A stretch of 47,308 bases of DNA from Bacillus sp. AFS098217 (GTDB lineage: Bacteria; Bacillota; Bacilli; Bacillales; Bacillaceae_G), in NCBI RefSeq assembly GCF_002551815.1, contig NZ_NVPR01000056.1, forward strand, positions 37,806-85,113. Reading direction: 5' to 3'. The position numbers were made by a program, and so were the translations under genes. A model generated the notes under the pieces. It was not told the origin of the DNA. It did not search any database and saw nothing but the letters and a program-made list of their open reading frames with translations. This document shows, piece by piece, positions 1 to 8,840 of the stretch; position 1 is the first letter of the stretch, and each line of letters opens with the position of its first letter.

Positions 1-44
1 GCAGGGATTTAGATGTCGAAAAATTAAAATGGATTTATATATAG
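1..44 (+). repeat. 3' end of a bcr-type dispersed repeat (cut by window edge)
   Basis: These bases match the 3' ends of the repeats at 37132-37338 and, inverted, 40425-40625 and 41936-42125. All share the block GGGATTTAGATGTCGAAAAA followed by TTAAAATGGAT. Only the distal part is in the window. It lies just upstream of fnr, so the nar cluster is bounded on its left by this repeat. Confidence 0.8.
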
Positions 45-120
45 AAAATATCTCTTGCATTTTCATCATATTTACATTCAAAATAAGGGATAGACTGCTT
101 TAAAAAGAAAGGTGATTGCT

Positions 121-813
121 GTGACAAATCGTACGGCATTATCAAATGATTTAAAGGAATTACTTGCATCTGTTGAATATAAAATGCAAATCAATAAAGG
201 AAGTTACATTTTCCAAGAAGGAATGGAGGCAAAAGAACTCTATATCGTTCGCTCTGGGAAAGTACAAATTAGTAAAATTAGCGCTGATGGACAGGAGTTA
301 ACACTTCGCATTTGTTCAAAGGACGATATTATCGGAGAATTAACATTATTTACGGACAATGCAAAGTACTTATTAAATGCAAAATGCCTAGAAGAGGTTG
401 AGGTTGGCGTAATTAGACGGGATGCTTTAGAAAAAGCATTGCTGCAAAAACCTGCTCTTGCATTTGAATTTATGAAATGGATTAGTGAACATCTGCGTAG
501 AATGCAAACAAAATTCCGTGATTTAGTATTACATGGAAAAAAAGGTGCCCTTTATTCTACATTGATTCGCATGACAAATAGCTATGGCGTCTTAAAAGAA
601 AATGGCATCCTTATCGATCTGCCTTTAACAAACCAAGAACTTGCCAATTTCTGCGCAACTTCACGTGAAAGCGTAAACCGTATGTTAAATGATTTAAAAA
701 AACAAGGGACGATTTCTATTCATAAAGGAAAGATCACAGTTCATGACTTACAATTTTTAAAATGTGAAATTTCTTGTGAAGACTGCCCTTCCTCTATTTG
801 TAGTATTGAGTAG
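121..813 (+). CDS. fnr: Fnr, oxygen-sensing Crp/Fnr-family transcription regulator
   Basis: Cytoplasmic activator of anaerobic genes of the Bacillus Fnr type. An N-terminal cyclic-nucleotide-like beta-barrel (about residues 15-130) is followed by a dimer helix and a Crp-type winged helix (NQELANFCATSRESVNRML, about 170-190). The C-terminal tail carries C219, C222 and C227. The spacing Cx2Cx4C is that of the three cysteines holding the [4Fe-4S] cluster in B. subtilis Fnr; an extra Cys is at 215. I chose GTG at 121 because AAAGG at 108-112 sits 8 nt before it; the in-frame GTG at 112 overlaps that ribosome binding site. The gene precedes narGHJI, whose promoter contains matching operators, so local control of nitrate respiration is the obvious role. 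No narK or molybdopterin gene is nearby. Confidence 0.93.
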   Translation: MTNRTALSNDLKELLASVEYKMQINKGSYIFQEGMEAKELYIVRSGKVQISKISADGQELTLRICSKDDIIGELTLFTDNAKYLLNAKCLEEVEVGVIRRDALEKALLQKPALAFEFMKWISEHLRRMQTKFRDLVLHGKKGALYSTLIRMTNSYGVLKENGILIDLPLTNQELANFCATSRESVNRMLNDLKKQGTISIHKGKITVHDLQFLKCEISCEDCPSSICSIE

Positions 814-885
814 CCTCTCTATTTGAGATGCTGCTCTTTTTCTTTTTCTTTCTCCTTTATCCTACATGAAAAACACATTTTGTAA

Positions 886-901
886 TGTGAAAAAGACCAC
901 A
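886..901 (+). promoter_or_regulatory. Imperfect Fnr box upstream of narG
   Basis: TGTGA-N6-CCACA matches the Bacillus Fnr consensus TGTGA-N6-TCACA at 9 of 10 positions. It lies 65 bp upstream (centre to centre) of the perfect box at 951-966, about six helical turns, and could bind a second dimer. Function is inferred. Confidence 0.5.
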
Positions 902-950
902 CTTTTGCCAAAAAAATATTGTGAATCTAATTTTTGACAATCTGTTGAAC

Positions 951-1000
951 TGTGATAGATATCACATCTCTATTTATTCCGTCCTCTTATAGTGAGAGTA
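951..1000 (+). promoter_or_regulatory. Class II Fnr-dependent promoter of narGHJI
   Basis: A perfect Fnr palindrome, TGTGA-TAGATA-TCACA, occupies 951-966. A -10 hexamer TATAGT lies at 988-993, which predicts a start near 1000. The box centre (958.5) would then be at about -41.5, the classical position for activation by Crp/Fnr proteins. No good -35 hexamer is spaced to this -10, as expected of an activator-dependent promoter. The 5' UTR would be about 33 nt. Confidence 0.82.
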
Positions 1001-1032
1001 AGAAAAAGAGACGCAATAAAGGAGTGAACAGT

Positions 1033-4000
1033 ATGAAAAAGAAACCTTCAGCACTAATGAAACGTTTAAAATATTTTTCTCCAATAGATCGCTATAACGA
1101 TAACCATACACAAGAAACATACGAAGATCGTGAATGGGAAAACGTATATCGAAAAAGATGGCAACACGATAAAGTAATCCGTTCTACACACGGCGTCAAC
1201 TGTACTGGCTCTTGTAGTTGGAATATTTACGTAAAAGATGGAATCGTCACTTGGGAAGGACAAGAATTAAACTATCCATCTACCGGCCCGGATATGCCTG
1301 ACTTTGAACCACGAGGATGTCCGCGCGGAGCAAGTTTTTCTTGGTACATTTATAGTCCGCTTCGCGTGAAATATCCATACGTACGCGGCGTCCTGTGGAA
1401 TATGTGGAAAGCAGAACTTCAAAATCATAAGTCACCATTAGACGCTTGGAAAAGCATCGTAGAAAATCCTGAAAAGGCACGCACATATAAAAGTGCGCGC
1501 GGTAAAGGCGGATTCATTCGTGCTAGCTGGGATGAAGTATTACAACTTGTCGCTGCTTCCTTACTATATACAGTAATCAAATATGGCCCTGACCGAAATG
1601 TTGGTTTCTCTCCAATTCCGGCCATGTCAATGTTAAGTCATGCCGCTGGTAGCCGCTTTATGCAGCTTATGGGTGGACCTATGCTTAGCTTCTATGATTG
1701 GTACGCTGATTTACCACCAGCTTCCCCGCAAATTTGGGGTGATCAAACAGATGTGCCTGAAAGTAGTGATTGGTACAACGCTGGTTACATTATGACATGG
1801 GGTTCAAACGTACCAATGACGCGAACACCAGATGCTCACTTCTTAGCCGAGGTCCGCTATAAGGGAACGAAAGTTGTTTCAGTAAGTCCTGACTTTGCTG
1901 AATCTACAAAGTTTGCCGATGATTGGATTAGCGTCAAGCAAGGTACAGACGGAGCGCTTGCAATGGCAATGGGACACGTTATTTTACAAGAGTTTTACGT
2001 AGACAAACAAGTGGAATACTTCATAAATTATGCGAAGCAATATACGGATTTCCCGTTCTTTGTCACACTCAAACAACAAGGGGACCAATTCGTTGCAGAT
2101 CGTTTCTTAAACGCCAATGATATTGGACGCGAAACAAAACTTGGTGAATGGAAACCTGTTCTTTGGAATGATAACACAAACGATTTCGCTACCCCACATG
2201 GCACGATGGGCTCACGCTGGGATAACGAAAAGAAATGGAACTTACGTTTAGAAGACGAGCAAACTGGCGAAAAAATTGACCCACGTCTTTCACTACTTGG
2301 TATGGAAGATGCTGTTGGAACTGTACAAATTCCATACTTCTCTGATGATGGAAACAAAGTATTAGAGCGTACAATTCCAGTGAAAAAAATTACAACGCAA
2401 GACGGCGACATTTTCGTTACAACTGTATACGACTTAACGTTAGCAAACTATGGCGTGAACCGAGGTCTTGGCGGGCAAGAACCAAAAGACTTCAATGATG
2501 ATGTTCCATTTACACCAGCATGGCAAGAAAAAATAACAGGTGTAAAACGAGAATTGATTATTCAAATTGCTCGTGAATTTGCCCAAAATGCTGTTGATAC
2601 AAATGGTCGTTCGATGATTATTGTCGGCGCTGGTATTAACCATTGGTTTAACTCAGATACGATTTACCGTGCTGTTCTGAACCTTGTTCTTCTCGTTGGT
2701 GCACAAGGTGTAAATGGCGGCGGCTGGGCGCATTATGTAGGTCAAGAAAAGTTACGTCCAGCAGAAGGTTGGCAAACCATCGCAATGGCAAAAGACTGGC
2801 AAGGTCCACCAAAACTGCAAAACGGTACATCTTTCTTCTATTTCGTTACAGATCAATGGCGCTATGAAGATACACCAGTCGGTCACCTAGCCTCGCCAGT
2901 TGTTGGTAACTCAAGATATCAACATCACGGTGATTATAATGTGTTAGCTGCTCGACTTGGCTGGTTACCTTCTTATCCAACATTCGAAAAGAATGGCATT
3001 GAATTATATAAAGAAGCAGTCGCTGCTGGCGCAACAACGGGGGAAGAAATCGGAAAATATGTTGCACAAAAATTAAAAGAAAAAGAACTTAAATTTGCAA
3101 TTGAAGACCCTGATAACAAAAATAACTTCCCGCGCAATTTATTTGTATGGCGCGCGAATTTAATCTCAAGTTCTGGTAAAGGACACGAATATTTCTTAAA
3201 ACATTTACTCGGTACAACAAACGGATTATTGAACGATGATAGCGATTCATTACGACCAGAGGAAATAAAATGGCATGAAGAAGCACCTGAAGGAAAGCTA
3301 GATTTACTTATCAACTTAGATTTCCGTATGGCCGGAACAGCTCTTTATTCTGATATCGTCCTTCCAGCTTCAACTTGGTACGAAAAACACGACTTAAGTA
3401 GTACAGATATGCATCCGTTTGTACATCCATTTAATCCAGCCATCGGTTCACCATGGGAAGCACGCTCTGACTGGGATATTTTCTGTTCCCTTTCTAAAGC
3501 AGTCTCTGATTTAGCAACAGAACTTGATCTTGAGCCAATGAAAGAAGTTGTAGCAACACCGCTTCTTCATGATACACCGCAAGAATTAGCACAGCCGCTC
3601 GGTCAGATTAAAGATTGGAGCAAAGGCGATTGTGAACCGATCCCTGGAAAAACAATGCCACAAATTCATGTTGTAGAGCGGGATTATAAAACGATTTACG
3701 ACAAAATGACTGCACTTGGGCCAAATGCCGGAAAACAACCAATTGGTACGAAAGGGATTTCCTGGTCAGCAGAAAAAGAATATGAACAATTAAAGAGTCG
3801 ATTAGGCGTTGTTCGTACTGATTCTATCGCAAAAGGATGCCCTGACATTACAGAGGCAATCAATGCTGCTGAAGCAGTGTTAACTCTTTCTTCTACAACA
3901 AACGGTCATATGGCTGTAAAAGCTTGGGAGGCTCTTGAAAAACAAACAGATTTACAACTTCGTGATTTAGCGGAAGAACGCGAAGAAGAATGCTTTACAT

Positions 4001-4716
4001 TCGAGCAGATTACAGCGCAGCCAAAAACGGTAATTACTTCTCCTGCATTTACTGGTTCTGAAAAAGGCGGACGCCGTTACTCACCATTTACAACAAATGT
4101 TGAGCGTCTCATCCCTTGGAGAACGGTAACCGGACGACAATCGTTCTATTTAGATCACGATATGATGAAAGAATTTGGTGAAACAATGGCAACATTTAAG
4201 CCAATTCTGCAGCATAAACCGTTCCGTAAATCACGTCCTGAAGTAGAAGGAAAAGAAATTACGCTGAACTATTTAACACCGCATAATAAATGGTCGATTC
4301 ATAGTATGTACTTCGATTCCTTACCAATGTTAACACTGTTCCGCGGTGGTCCAACTGTTTGGATGAACAAAGATGACGCTGCTGAAGCTGGCGTTAATGA
4401 TAATGACTGGATCGAATGCTTTAATCGAAACGGCGTTGTCGTAGCACGCGCTGTTGTAACGCACCGTATACCAAGAGGAATGGCCTTTATGCACCACGCA
4501 CAAGATCGTCATATTAACGTACCTGGTACAAATTTAACAAGTAACCGTGGCGGAACACATAATAGTCCGACTCGTATTCATGTCAAACCAACACATATGA
4601 TTGGAGGATACGGTCAATTAAGCTACGGTTTTAACTACTACGGTCCAACTGGAAATCAACGTGACTTAAATGTCGTGATCCGCAAACTGAAGGAGGTAGA
4701 TTGGCTTGAAGATTAA
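1033..4716 (+). CDS. narG: Respiratory nitrate reductase alpha subunit NarG
   Basis: Catalytic subunit of membrane-bound nitrate reductase: reduces nitrate to nitrite at a molybdenum bis-MGD centre on the cytoplasmic side. ATG at 1033 is preceded by AAAGGAGTG; the frame is open upstream to 952 but without a ribosome binding site. The product is 1227 residues, normal for the family. The FS0 [4Fe-4S] ligands are H53, C57, C61 and C96, each exactly four residues later than H49, C53, C57 and C92 of E. coli NarG. The segment YDWYADLPPASP holds the Asp that ligates molybdenum. No twin-arginine leader of the exported type is seen, consistent with a cytoplasm-facing enzyme. The stop overlaps narH by 11 bp, indicating translational coupling. 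Confidence 0.98.
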   Translation: MKKKPSALMKRLKYFSPIDRYNDNHTQETYEDREWENVYRKRWQHDKVIRSTHGVNCTGSCSWNIYVKDGIVTWEGQELNYPSTGPDMPDFEPRGCPRGASFSWYIYSPLRVKYPYVRGVLWNMWKAELQNHKSPLDAWKSIVENPEKARTYKSARGKGGFIRASWDEVLQLVAASLLYTVIKYGPDRNVGFSPIPAMSMLSHAAGSRFMQLMGGPMLSFYDWYADLPPASPQIWGDQTDVPESSDWYNAGYIMTWGSNVPMTRTPDAHFLAEVRYKGTKVVSVSPDFAESTKFADDWISVKQGTDGALAMAMGHVILQEFYVDKQVEYFINYAKQYTDFPFFVTLKQQGDQFVADRFLNANDIGRETKLGEWKPVLWNDNTNDFATPHGTMGSRWDNEKKWNLRLEDEQTGEKIDPRLSLLGMEDAVGTVQIPYFSDDGNKVLERTIPVKKITTQDGDIFVTTVYDLTLANYGVNRGLGGQEPKDFNDDVPFTPAWQEKITGVKRELIIQIAREFAQNAVDTNGRSMIIVGAGINHWFNSDTIYRAVLNLVLLVGAQGVNGGGWAHYVGQEKLRPAEGWQTIAMAKDWQGPPKLQNGTSFFYFVTDQWRYEDTPVGHLASPVVGNSRYQHHGDYNVLAARLGWLPSYPTFEKNGIELYKEAVAAGATTGEEIGKYVAQKLKEKELKFAIEDPDNKNNFPRNLFVWRANLISSSGKGHEYFLKHLLGTTNGLLNDDSDSLRPEEIKWHEEAPEGKLDLLINLDFRMAGTALYSDIVLPASTWYEKHDLSSTDMHPFVHPFNPAIGSPWEARSDWDIFCSLSKAVSDLATELDLEPMKEVVATPLLHDTPQELAQPLGQIKDWSKGDCEPIPGKTMPQIHVVERDYKTIYDKMTALGPNAGKQPIGTKGISWSAEKEYEQLKSRLGVVRTDSIAKGCPDITEAINAAEAVLTLSSTTNGHMAVKAWEALEKQTDLQLRDLAEEREEECFTFEQITAQPKTVITSPAFTGSEKGGRRYSPFTTNVERLIPWRTVTGRQSFYLDHDMMKEFGETMATFKPILQHKPFRKSRPEVEGKEITLNYLTPHNKWSIHSMYFDSLPMLTLFRGGPTVWMNKDDAAEAGVNDNDWIECFNRNGVVVARAVVTHRIPRGMAFMHHAQDRHINVPGTNLTSNRGGTHNSPTRIHVKPTHMIGGYGQLSYGFNYYGPTGNQRDLNVVIRKLKEVDWLED

Positions 4717-6181
4717 GGCGCAAGTCGGAATGGTAATGAACTTAGATAAATGCATTGGCTGCCACACTTGTAGCGTAACATGCAAAAACACCTGGACGAA
4801 TCGTCCAGGTGCTGAATATATGTATTTCAACAACGTGGAAACAAAACCTGGTATTGGTTATCCAAAACAGTGGGAAGATCAAGAAAAATACAAAGGCGGC
4901 TGGGAATTAAAGAACGGTGAAATCCAGCTAAAATCCGGATCCAAAATGAAACGTCTCATGAACATTTTTCATAACCCTGATCAACCTACAATTGATGATT
5001 ACTTTGAACCTTGGAACTATGATTATGAAACATTAACAAACAGCCCGCAGCGAAAGCATCAGCCTGTCGCTCGCCCAAAATCAGCAATTACAGGAGAGTT
5101 TATCGACAAAATCGAGTGGGGACCAAACTGGGAAGATGATTTAGCAGGCGGACATATAACAGGCTTACAAGATCCGAACGTTAAGAAAATGGAAGAAGAT
5201 ATTAAAACAGATTTTGAAAACGTCTTTATGATGTATCTACCTCGCATTTGCGAACATTGTATGAACCCATCTTGCGTCTCTTCTTGTCCATCTGGCGCTA
5301 TGTATAAACGTGAAGAAGATGGGATTGTTCTTGTCGATCAAAACGCATGCCGCGCTTGGCGATTCTGTGTATCTTCTTGTCCTTATAAAAAAGTGTATTT
5401 TAACTGGCAAACAAATAAAGCAGAAAAATGCACAATGTGCTTTCCACGTATTGAAGCTGGTATGCCAACGATTTGTTCTGAAACATGCGTAGGGCGCATT
5501 CGCTATATCGGCGTTATGTTATATGACGCGGACAAAGTAAAAGAAGCTGCTTCCGTTCAAGATGAAAAAGATTTATATGAATCTCAGCTGACTGTCTTCT
5601 TAGATCCAAACGATCCAGAAGTAGCAGCAGAAGCAAAAAAACAAGGTATTCCGGAAGAGTGGATTAAAGCGGCTCAAGAGTCACCTATTTATAAAATGAT
5701 TATCGATTGGAAAATCGCTCTGCCTCTTCACCCTGAGTACCGAACAATGCCAATGGTTTGGTATATCCCGCCACTTAGTCCAATTATGAATATGGTGGAA
5801 GGAAAAGGAAGTAACTGGCGAGCAGAAGAAATCTTCCCTGCTATCGATAATATGCGAATTCCGATTCAATATTTGGCTAACTTACTCACTGCGGGAGATG
5901 AATCTCACATTCGTCTTACATTGAAAAAAATGGCTGTTATGCGGACTCATATGAGAGCATTACAAATTAATAAAGAACCGGATGAAACTGTATTAAAAAA
6001 CTTAGGCTTAACGAAAGAAGATGTAGAAGATATGTATCGCCTTCTTGCGATTGCAAAATATAAAGACCGCTTTGTTATTCCTACGTCTCACCGTGAACAA
6101 GTCGCAGATTTATATAGTGAACAAGGAAGCTGCGGCCTTTCCTTCGCCGGTGGTCCAGGTTCTTGCATGACACTCTCTTAA
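4706..6181 (+). CDS. narH: Respiratory nitrate reductase beta subunit NarH
   Basis: Electron-transfer subunit that carries iron-sulfur clusters between NarI hemes and NarG. It begins with TTG at 4706, chosen because AAGGAGG lies 9 nt upstream inside the end of narG. The 491 residues hold four cysteine groups: C16, C19, C22, C26 near the N-terminus, then CEHCMNPSCVSSCP, then CRAWRFCVSSCP and CTMCFPR with a final CSETC. In CRAWRFC a Trp stands where a cluster ligand would be expected, the hallmark of the [3Fe-4S] site in NarH. It is the second gene of narGHJI. Confidence 0.97.
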   Translation: MKIKAQVGMVMNLDKCIGCHTCSVTCKNTWTNRPGAEYMYFNNVETKPGIGYPKQWEDQEKYKGGWELKNGEIQLKSGSKMKRLMNIFHNPDQPTIDDYFEPWNYDYETLTNSPQRKHQPVARPKSAITGEFIDKIEWGPNWEDDLAGGHITGLQDPNVKKMEEDIKTDFENVFMMYLPRICEHCMNPSCVSSCPSGAMYKREEDGIVLVDQNACRAWRFCVSSCPYKKVYFNWQTNKAEKCTMCFPRIEAGMPTICSETCVGRIRYIGVMLYDADKVKEAASVQDEKDLYESQLTVFLDPNDPEVAAEAKKQGIPEEWIKAAQESPIYKMIIDWKIALPLHPEYRTMPMVWYIPPLSPIMNMVEGKGSNWRAEEIFPAIDNMRIPIQYLANLLTAGDESHIRLTLKKMAVMRTHMRALQINKEPDETVLKNLGLTKEDVEDMYRLLAIAKYKDRFVIPTSHREQVADLYSEQGSCGLSFAGGPGSCMTLS

Positions 6182-6199
6182 ACTAAGGAGGTAACAACT

Positions 6200-6730
6200 A
6201 TGAAACAACGTTTACAAACTGCTTTTTCTTGTGCTTCCTTCCTTCTCTCCTATCCTGAAACAGGATGGAGAGAAGCTTTATCAGAACTGCAAGAAACAAT
6301 CGATACCATTACGCATGAAGAAATTCACACGCTGCTTACAACTTTTATTAAACAAGTGCAAGAAAAAACAGACGATCAACTCATCGACTCTTATATATAC
6401 ACATTCGACTTCGGAAAAAAGACAAATATGTACCTTACTTATATGAACACAGGTGAACAAAGAGAGCGTGGGATTGAATTACTAGAATTAAAACAACACT
6501 ATCAAAAGGCGGGATTTGCAGTAACAGACAAGGAGCTTCCTGATTACTTACCACTTCTACTCGAATTTCTAGCAAATGCCAATGAAGAAGATAGTGAGCC
6601 AATTATGAGTAAATACACACAAAATATACAAGCTTTGCATGGACAGCTAAAAGAAGCAAATTCTATGTATGAACCAATTGTCGCTTCCATCCTACTTGCT
6701 ATCGATGCATGGGGATTACAAACGGATTAG
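6200..6730 (+). CDS. narJ: NarJ, nitrate reductase assembly chaperone
   Basis: Cytoplasmic chaperone of the TorD/NarJ type that binds apo-NarG and helps insert the molybdenum cofactor; it is not part of the final enzyme. The 176-residue acidic, helical protein shows the family pattern SFLLSYPETGW near residues 14-24 and a YxxxFDFGKKTNMYLTY segment. ATG at 6200 has TAAGGAGG upstream. It lies 18 bp after narH and 17 bp before narI. Confidence 0.93.
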   Translation: MKQRLQTAFSCASFLLSYPETGWREALSELQETIDTITHEEIHTLLTTFIKQVQEKTDDQLIDSYIYTFDFGKKTNMYLTYMNTGEQRERGIELLELKQHYQKAGFAVTDKELPDYLPLLLEFLANANEEDSEPIMSKYTQNIQALHGQLKEANSMYEPIVASILLAIDAWGLQTD

Positions 6731-6747
6731 AAAGGAGTGTTGTAAAC

Positions 6748-7437
6748 ATGATGGATCAATTTTTATGGGTGTTGTTCCCCTATATCATTCTCGCAATCTT
6801 CATTGGTGGGCACATTTTCAGATACAACTATGATCAATTTGGATGGACATCAAAGTCTAGTGAACTATTAGAAAAGAAAATGCTCCGAGTTGGGAGTTTG
6901 CTCTTTCATTTCGGGATTATGTTTGTCATAGGCGGACATGTTATGGGTATTTTAATCCCAGAATCTGTGTATAGCTCACTCGGTATTTCGGAACATACCT
7001 ATCATATAATGGCCATTGGCTTCGGGCTTCCAGCCGGGATTGCTTCTATCCTTGGATTATTCATTTTAATGTACCGCCGCTTTACAGTAAAACGCATTAT
7101 TGCAACAAGTACGAAGGGAGATTATGTAGCTCTCATTCTACTATTCGTTGTCATGTTAGCCGGACTTTCTTCTACCTTTTTAAATATTGATTCAAAAGGG
7201 TTTGATTATCGTACAACAATTGGCCCGTGGTTCCGCAGCCTCTTCATTTTCCAGCCGAAAGTGGAATATATGGCGGACGTACCTCTTTGGTTTAAAATTC
7301 ATATCATTGCAGCGATGGGACTTTTTGCAACGTGGCCATTTACACGACTTGTACATGTTTTTAGCGCCCCTGTAAAATACTTACACCGCAGCTATGTTAT
7401 TTACCGAAAACGCATGCCAGTGCAAATAAAAAAATAA
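6748..7437 (+). CDS. narI: Respiratory nitrate reductase gamma subunit NarI (cytochrome b)
   Basis: Membrane anchor that oxidises menaquinol and passes electrons through two b hemes to NarH. The product has 229 residues and five predicted membrane helices. The heme-ligand histidines are H54, H64, H185 and H203, each two residues earlier than H56, H66, H187 and H205 of E. coli NarI. ATG at 6748 was chosen because AAAGGAG lies at 6731-6737; ATG at 6751 is equally possible. A terminator follows at once, so narGHJI ends here. Confidence 0.96.
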   Translation: MMDQFLWVLFPYIILAIFIGGHIFRYNYDQFGWTSKSSELLEKKMLRVGSLLFHFGIMFVIGGHVMGILIPESVYSSLGISEHTYHIMAIGFGLPAGIASILGLFILMYRRFTVKRIIATSTKGDYVALILLFVVMLAGLSSTFLNIDSKGFDYRTTIGPWFRSLFIFQPKVEYMADVPLWFKIHIIAAMGLFATWPFTRLVHVFSAPVKYLHRSYVIYRKRMPVQIKK

Positions 7438-7460
7438 TCCTTCAGGGGATTATTTTTTTA
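7433..7460 (+). terminator. Rho-independent terminator of narGHJI
   Basis: AATAATCC (7433-7440) pairs with GGATTATT (7447-7454) and is followed by a run of T. The stem overlaps the narI stop codon. Confidence 0.85.
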
Positions 7461-7481
7461 TTTATACATACCAAAATAACT

Positions 7482-7823
7482 TTACATACCAAGAACTGAA
7501 TCCGTACTATTTGTATTCGGCACAGGCTGTTGAATATTAGACGTATTTCCACTTAAAGGAGCATTTATATTTGTTCCTGTTTGTGTTCCTATTTGTGCTC
7601 CTGCTTGTGTTGTTCCCCTCGTAAACGTCGTTGTGACTGTATCACCTGGCTGTAAGCAAAGATTCGTCGCTGTTCCAATTACCGTTACAACATCAATGCA
7701 AGTCGATCCAATTGCTCCGCTATATGTTTTAGATGCAACAAATGAGGTGTCTCTCAAATTATCTCCCGTAAATAGATTTCCGTAATTATTTACAATTACA
7801 AATTCTTTAATATTAGCAGGCAT
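7482..7823 (-). CDS. GerPA/GerPF-family spore germination protein (long form)
   Basis: A 113-residue soluble protein. Its first half (VNNYGNLFTGD, then KTYSGAIGS) follows the GerPA/GerPF family pattern; the second half is a Thr/Gln/Asn-rich tail (TQAGAQIGTQTGTN) without a recognised domain. GerP proteins sit in the spore coat and help germinants pass through it. The gene follows the short family member at 7842-8066 by 18 bp and is probably cotranscribed with it. The pair resembles B. subtilis YdgA/YdgB or YpzD rather than the six-gene gerP operon. The start ATG at 7823 has AAAGG upstream. Confidence 0.75.
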   Translation of the reverse strand: MPANIKEFVIVNNYGNLFTGDNLRDTSFVASKTYSGAIGSTCIDVVTVIGTATNLCLQPGDTVTTTFTRGTTQAGAQIGTQTGTNINAPLSGNTSNIQQPVPNTNSTDSVLGM

Positions 7824-7841
7824 ACGTACTCAACCTTTCTT

Positions 7842-8066
7842 TTATCGACCTAATGCTACCTCACTCGTTTCTACTGGTGGAAGAAATTCTGGTGTTCTAG
7901 GTGTAACCGGCGGCTGACGTTGTCCATTTAAAAAATTAGCTATACTCGATCCACCAGATCCAGCAAATGTTTTTTGTACAGCTACAGGTGAAACATTGTA
8001 ATAATCACCAACATTCACCGCTCCTGTATTATTTATAATTTTTATCTTACGAATTCGCGCACTCAA
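7842..8066 (-). CDS. GerPF-like spore germination protein (short form)
   Basis: A 74-residue protein with the classic family core: KIKIINNTGAVNVGDYYNVS followed by KTFAGSGGSS. I chose TTG at 8066 because AAAGGAGG lies 8 nt upstream; the frame is open further upstream but has no ribosome binding site, and the family normally starts just before the KIxxxN motif. Role by family: spore-coat protein that helps germinants reach their receptors. Its proximity to a germinant receptor operon (10154-14281) fits a sporulation setting. Confidence 0.8.
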   Translation of the reverse strand: MSARIRKIKIINNTGAVNVGDYYNVSPVAVQKTFAGSGGSSIANFLNGQRQPPVTPRTPEFLPPVETSEVALGR

Positions 8067-8097
8067 TTCACCTACCTCCTTTTGTACACTGTATGCA

Positions 8098-8130
8098 CAA
8101 AAAAAAAACTTGAAACAGACACGTTTCAAG
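8098..8130 (-). terminator. Terminator of the rhodanese gene
   Basis: CTTGAAAC (8109-8116) pairs with GTTTCAAG (8123-8130). Read on the minus strand the stem is followed by about ten T residues (A run 8098-8108). Confidence 0.85.
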
Positions 8131-8142
8131 TTTTTAAACAAA

Positions 8143-8448
8143 TTATTTGATTTCCCCTGCATACTGCAGCATACCGCCGACCATATTCACTGTTTTAAAT
8201 CCTTGTTCATTTAAATAGTGGCATACATTTTCACTGCGCATTCCTGATCGACAAATAAAAATATATTCATTTTCCTTATCAAAGAAATCCACTTTATTTG
8301 GGATATCTCCCATTCTAATATGTACAGCTTCTGGAATTTTCCCTTGCGCCACTTCCTCATCTTCACGTACATCTACTAAAAATAACGTTTCTCCATTTTC
8401 TAAACGTTCTTGCACTTCTTCTGTTGTAATTATTTTTACTTCTGTCAT
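8143..8448 (-). CDS. Single-domain rhodanese-like sulfurtransferase
   Basis: A 101-residue cytoplasmic protein consisting of one rhodanese domain. The N-terminal strand VDVREDEEVAQGKIPEA and the active loop CRSGMRS (about residues 69-75) are intact, with the catalytic Cys present; GG near the C-terminus closes the fold. Family members carry persulfide sulfur on that Cys for transfer to acceptors such as thiolated cofactors or cyanide. Acceptor here is unknown. ATG at 8448 follows GGAGGAAAG. It is transcribed alone and has its own terminator. Confidence 0.88.
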   Translation of the reverse strand: MTEVKIITTEEVQERLENGETLFLVDVREDEEVAQGKIPEAVHIRMGDIPNKVDFFDKENEYIFICRSGMRSENVCHYLNEQGFKTVNMVGGMLQYAGEIK

Positions 8449-8521
8449 ATGTCTTTCCTCCTTATATACATTGAAACTCTAAGTAGTACATTTCTTCTTT
8501 ACTCACCAATTTTAGCATGCA

Positions 8522-8558
8522 GACAAAGGAACGCAAAGAATTGAAGCGCTCCTTTGTC
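8522..8558. other. Intergenic hairpin
   Basis: GACAAAGGA (8522-8530) pairs with TCCTTTGTC (8550-8558), extended inward by CGC/GCG after a one-base mismatch. There is no T run on either side, so it is not a typical terminator. The stretch 8449-8640 contains no gene I can support. Confidence 0.5.
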
Positions 8559-8651
8559 CCATTCTTTCTCAACCTTGCTGCAAATCTCTCTTCTTTACAA
8601 ATCATGCTTTCACATTGTATCCTCAATATACCTGTTTGACGAAAGGAGTCG

Positions 8652-8840
8652 ATTGAAATAACACTTTTACTTTTCTTGATAGGCCTTATTTTTGTTATTC
8701 TCGCAATCATTACGCTTAGCATGAAGAAAAATTACAAGAAGCTATCTTTTCAAGAAATATCATTCCTATTTCTATTGCTCGGTATAGCTTTCTTTGGAGT
8801 ATGCATTTCCACATATATTTTCCGTTTAAAAGTTGTATAA
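8652..8840 (+). CDS. Small two-helix membrane protein, non-canonical start
   Basis: An open frame of 62 codons encodes two hydrophobic helices (LLLFLIGLIFVILAIITL and FLFLLLGIAFFGVCISTYIF) joined by a basic loop, MKKNYKKLSFQE. A strong GAAAGGAG lies at 8641-8648, but no ATG, GTG or TTG stands at the right distance in this frame. ATT at 8652 is 3 nt and ATA at 8658 is 9 nt after it. Either a rare ATA/ATT start is used, or the start codon has been lost by mutation, or the sequence has an error. The next normal codon is TTG at 8676. Function unknown. Confidence 0.5.
   Translation: MEITLLLFLIGLIFVILAIITLSMKKNYKKLSFQEISFLFLLLGIAFFGVCISTYIFRLKVV

Noticed and set aside
55-83. Possible promoter for fnr (TTGCAT then an AT-rich stretch)
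   Set aside because: No -10 hexamer at 16-18 bp; not convincing enough to list.
2028-2411. 127-codon minus-strand frame inside narG
   Set aside because: Antisense shadow of a fully conserved gene, without ribosome binding site or protein-like sequence.
8462-8722. 86-codon minus-strand frame between the rhodanese and the small membrane protein
   Set aside because: No ribosome binding site and no recognisable features; it overlaps the better supported plus-strand membrane protein.
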